Part shown: positions 7,372 to 9,260 of the stretch, one piece after another
How positions within the stretch are numbered: the first letter of the stretch is position 1
How the letters are laid out: each line of letters opens with the position of its first letter
Assembly (NCBI GenBank): GCA_017959625.1
Contig: JAGDAG010000035.1
Coordinates: 1-9,260, forward strand
Length of the DNA: 9,260 bases
From: Abditibacteriota bacterium
GTDB lineage: Bacteria; Armatimonadota; UBA5829
Direction: 5' to 3'
Position numbers and translations under genes: made by a program
Notes under the pieces: generated by a model
Told to the model about the DNA's origin: nothing
Databases searched by the model: none
Seen by the model: only the letters and a program-made list of their open reading frames with translations

Positions 7372-8244
7372 TTACGGTTGTTTTGCCCTTACTTCCATAC
7401 AAAGCGAAGGGACGTTGGTGGTTATGCCGCTTATACCGGCGTCACAGGCCCTGCCTTTTACCCTGTAGTTAAAGGCTTTGTTCATGGTGGCTTCGTCGTC
7501 CACGGTCCAGACCACTATGGGCATCCCGTATTTTTTTGCGAGAAAAACGTATCTTTTTACTTCCTCTTCGGGCATGCCGAACAGCTCGTAGGCGTTGACG
7601 TCCAGGCCCCTGAGGCCTATTTTGCGGACTTCTTTGAAATATTCATCCTTGTCTTCCGCCTTTTTATAGTCTCCCAAAGGCGCCAGATGGTAGATAGGGG
7701 CCCTTTTGAAATACTTATAGGCTTCTTTGACGTTGTCGTTGGTCCACACCAGGATAATGGCGTCCTCTTCTCTGAAGCCGGTCTTGTCTATAAGGTCTTT
7801 CACGGGCCCGGCCGCCGCAATGGTTTTGAGTTCCAGACAGACGTGGGCTCCCGTATCCCTGCACAAAACAAGGACTTCTTCTACCGAGGGCACCAGGCAG
7901 GACTTGTATTTGTCCCCGAATTTGTCGGTATAGTTGACCTTTATTCTGCGCACCTCTTCAAAGGTCATGTCGGCCACGTGCCTGTCATGCTTTCCGGTGC
8001 GGTTGAGATTGCCGTCGTGGAGCATGACCGGGACCCCGTCCTTTGTGAGCCATATATCCGTTTCTATCATATCCGCGCCCAGCTCGATGGCGGATCTGTA
8101 GGCCTCGAGGGTGTTTTCGGGATAAACGGAAGAATTACCTCTGTGAGCAATGATCTTCATTTTTGAACTCCGCGTGTCACAGTAGCCTGCGCTTAAGACG
8201 ATCAGGATAAGTACAAGCGCTGCCGATATGATTATGGTTTTCAT
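7372..8244 (-). CDS. Glycerophosphodiester phosphodiesterase family protein with N-terminal export signal
   Basis: This 290-residue protein is a hydrophobic leader plus a GDPD TIM barrel. Residues 1-20 (MKT, then a run of Ile/Val/Leu/Ala) look like a Sec signal or membrane anchor. C22 follows Gly-Tyr, a poor lipobox, so lipoprotein status is doubtful. Catalytic features are H34-R35 (AHRG), PENT (42-45), E61 and D63 (IETDI), H76 (LHDGNLNRTG), E138 (LELK) and WTVDD (246-250). The expected role is metal-dependent hydrolysis of glycerophosphodiesters in the periplasm. ATG 8244-8242 has AAGGAG 5 nt upstream and overlaps the TolC-like gene's stop as ATGA, so translation is coupled. An in-frame upstream start at 8277 would sit inside the TolC-like gene and add polar residues before the signal, so it is rejected. 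A second start at 8160 would give a signal-less form. Its paralogue follows 9 bases later. Confidence 0.9.
   Translation of the reverse strand: MKTIIISAALVLILIVLSAGYCDTRSSKMKIIAHRGNSSVYPENTLEAYRSAIELGADMIETDIWLTKDGVPVMLHDGNLNRTGKHDRHVADMTFEEVRRIKVNYTDKFGDKYKSCLVPSVEEVLVLCRDTGAHVCLELKTIAAAGPVKDLIDKTGFREEDAIILVWTNDNVKEAYKYFKRAPIYHLAPLGDYKKAEDKDEYFKEVRKIGLRGLDVNAYELFGMPEEEVKRYVFLAKKYGMPIVVWTVDDEATMNKAFNYRVKGRACDAGISGITTNVPSLCMEVRAKQP
8158..8171 (-). promoter_or_regulatory. Possible internal start (ATG 8160-8158) with GGAG site inside the exported GDPD gene
   Basis: Codon 29 of the GDPD gene is an ATG preceded by GGAG (8171-8168) with a 7-nt spacer. Starting here gives MKIIAHRG, matching the N-terminus of the cytoplasmic paralogue (MLIFAHRG). 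It may be a working second start or a remnant from before the leader was added. Confidence 0.35.
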
Positions 8245-9260
8245 AGGTTCTCCTTGTTGTTTCTCAGCAATCCGCAATAGCTCTTTATTTCCAGATCGAT
8301 CATTTCGCCTTTGTAAAGGGCGTTTTTTTCGGCGGCTTCCGCCGAAGTCAGGGCTGTCTGGGCGTCTAAGACCTCTATCCCGGTGCCGTTGCCCGTTTCG
8401 AACCTTCTCTCTGCAAGGCGCAGAGCCTCTCTTGCGAGGGCCACGGCGGCTTGGGCCGCCTCGAGGGACTTTTGGGCGGCTTCAAGCCGCAGAAGGGCGC
8501 TCCGGATCCCCAGTTCGAGATAGCTGCCGGCGTTTTCTTTTTCCAGCCGCGCCGCTGCTATCTTATGTTCCGCTTCGTCTATTTTTGCCCCCGTTATCCC
8601 GCCGTCGAATATATTGAAAGTCATATTGACGCCGAAGAGCCACTCCGGTTCGATCTTGTTGATATTGCCGGTAACGAGCTGGCCCGCGGCAATTGCGGAA
8701 AACTGGGGCATCCTGGAACCGGATTCCGCTTTTTTCAAAAATTCGGAGGCCTTTATCTTTTTCGAAAGGGCTTTGAGACCCGGATTGTTGTTTTCGGCCC
8801 TTTGTATAAGGGTTTCTGCGTCCGAATCGGGGGCCGGGAAGCCCAGGGAGTCCGTGAGTTCGATCTCCTCGGCTTTGTCTATATTCAGAAGGGTCTTCAG
8901 GGCCATGAGCGCCGACTCATGGTTCGCTTTGGCCTCATAAAGCTTTCCCTCCCGGTCCTTTACGGCGCTTTCCGCCCTGATCACGTCGTATTTTGCGGCG
9001 GTACCGGTCTCGTAAGCGATCTCTGCCTGCTCTTTGTGCTTTTTTACGGTTTCAAGGGCTTCCGTATTCACGTCGAGAAGCGCCTTTGTCAAAAGGGACA
9101 GAAGATAGCTTTCGGCAGCGGATAAAACGGTTTTGTCCGTATCCGATTCAAGTTTCTGTTTTTTTGCCTCCAGGCCTTCTTTTGAAGCAAGGATGCTGTT
9201 TCGGAGCTTACCGCCGGTGTAGAGGGGCGCAACGTATGAGGCGATGAGGTGCACCTGGTC
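8241..9260 (-). CDS. TolC-family outer-membrane efflux protein (N-terminus off the right edge)
   Basis: The visible 339 residues are the C-terminal part of an outer-membrane efflux protein, a trimeric channel with a periplasmic helical tunnel. The reading frame stays open to the window edge; a GTG at 9254 is an internal Val codon (context DQVHLIASYV), not the start. The family's internal duplication is clear: YTGG (14-17) and FDGG (218-221), and YETGTAAKYDVIRAE (83-97) and FETGNGTGIEVLDAQ (287-301), lie at the same 204-residue offset. Judged by family size (about 420-490), roughly 100 or more residues, including the signal peptide, lie outside. Long Ala/Glu/Lys helices fit the tunnel. Its TGA overlaps the ATG of the exported GDPD gene. 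With the adaptor and the two permeases downstream it forms a tripartite export system. Confidence 0.92.
   Translation of the reverse strand, partial: DQVHLIASYVAPLYTGGKLRNSILASKEGLEAKKQKLESDTDKTVLSAAESYLLSLLTKALLDVNTEALETVKKHKEQAEIAYETGTAAKYDVIRAESAVKDREGKLYEAKANHESALMALKTLLNIDKAEEIELTDSLGFPAPDSDAETLIQRAENNNPGLKALSKKIKASEFLKKAESGSRMPQFSAIAAGQLVTGNINKIEPEWLFGVNMTFNIFDGGITGAKIDEAEHKIAAARLEKENAGSYLELGIRSALLRLEAAQKSLEAAQAAVALAREALRLAERRFETGNGTGIEVLDAQTALTSAEAAEKNALYKGEMIDLEIKSYCGLLRNNKENL

Noticed and set aside
6589..8166. Plus-strand open frames of 256 and 262 codons mirroring the two GDPD genes
   Set aside because: They parallel each other only because the GDPD genes are paralogous; both sit antisense to genes with complete catalytic motifs, and neither translation resembles a protein family.
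8245..8277. Upstream start at 8277 for the exported GDPD
   Set aside because: It would put 11 polar residues before a good signal sequence and lacks the AAGGAG site found before 8244.
9252..9254. GTG at 9254 as the start of the TolC-like gene
   Set aside because: The frame continues to the window edge, and a start here would remove the signal peptide and the first part of the barrel.

Overview
The window is one block of minus-strand genes read from high to low coordinates. It holds nine protein-coding genes (two cut by the window edges), packed with overlaps or gaps of at most 57 bases. There is no gene-free stretch over 60 bases. I see no rRNA or tRNA gene, CRISPR array, insertion sequence or attachment site. 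No promoter is recognisable inside the block; the lead promoter probably lies beyond position 9260.

The organism is a diderm (Gram-negative-type) bacterium, because the block encodes a TolC-like outer-membrane channel and a periplasmic adaptor. Isoleucine codons are strongly biased to ATA (8 of 9 in the leftmost fragment) at moderately high GC, which argues against an enterobacterium. The sulfhydrylase sequence recalls those of anaerobic gut bacteria. I cannot assign a phylum.

Layout in transcription order: (1) 9260-8241, TolC-family outer-membrane efflux protein, start cut off; (2) 8244-7372, glycerophosphodiester phosphodiesterase (GDPD) with an N-terminal export signal; (3) 7362-6574, a second GDPD paralogue without a signal; (4) 6545-5220, HlyD/YbhG-type membrane fusion protein with a long coiled-coil hairpin; (5) 5212-4052 and (6) 4062-2878, two paralogous ABC-2-type permeases with overlapping ends; (7) 2844-1582, PLP-dependent O-acetylhomoserine sulfhydrylase with a TTG start; (8) 1524-232, cytoplasmic glycoside hydrolase family 32 enzyme; (9) 221-1, N-terminus of a thioredoxin-reductase-like flavoprotein.

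Genes 1, 4, 5 and 6 make a coherent envelope-spanning exporter: outer-membrane channel, adaptor and permease heterodimer. Two features stand out. No ATP-binding subunit is encoded in the visible part. Two tandem GDPDs, one probably exported and one cytoplasmic, sit between the channel and adaptor genes. Genes 7-9 look metabolic (sulfur amino acids, fructan/sucrose breakdown, thiol redox). They may be co-transcribed simply by close packing; a GC-rich hairpin lies between genes 7 and 8. The exporter-GDPD combination is the part most worth a second look.
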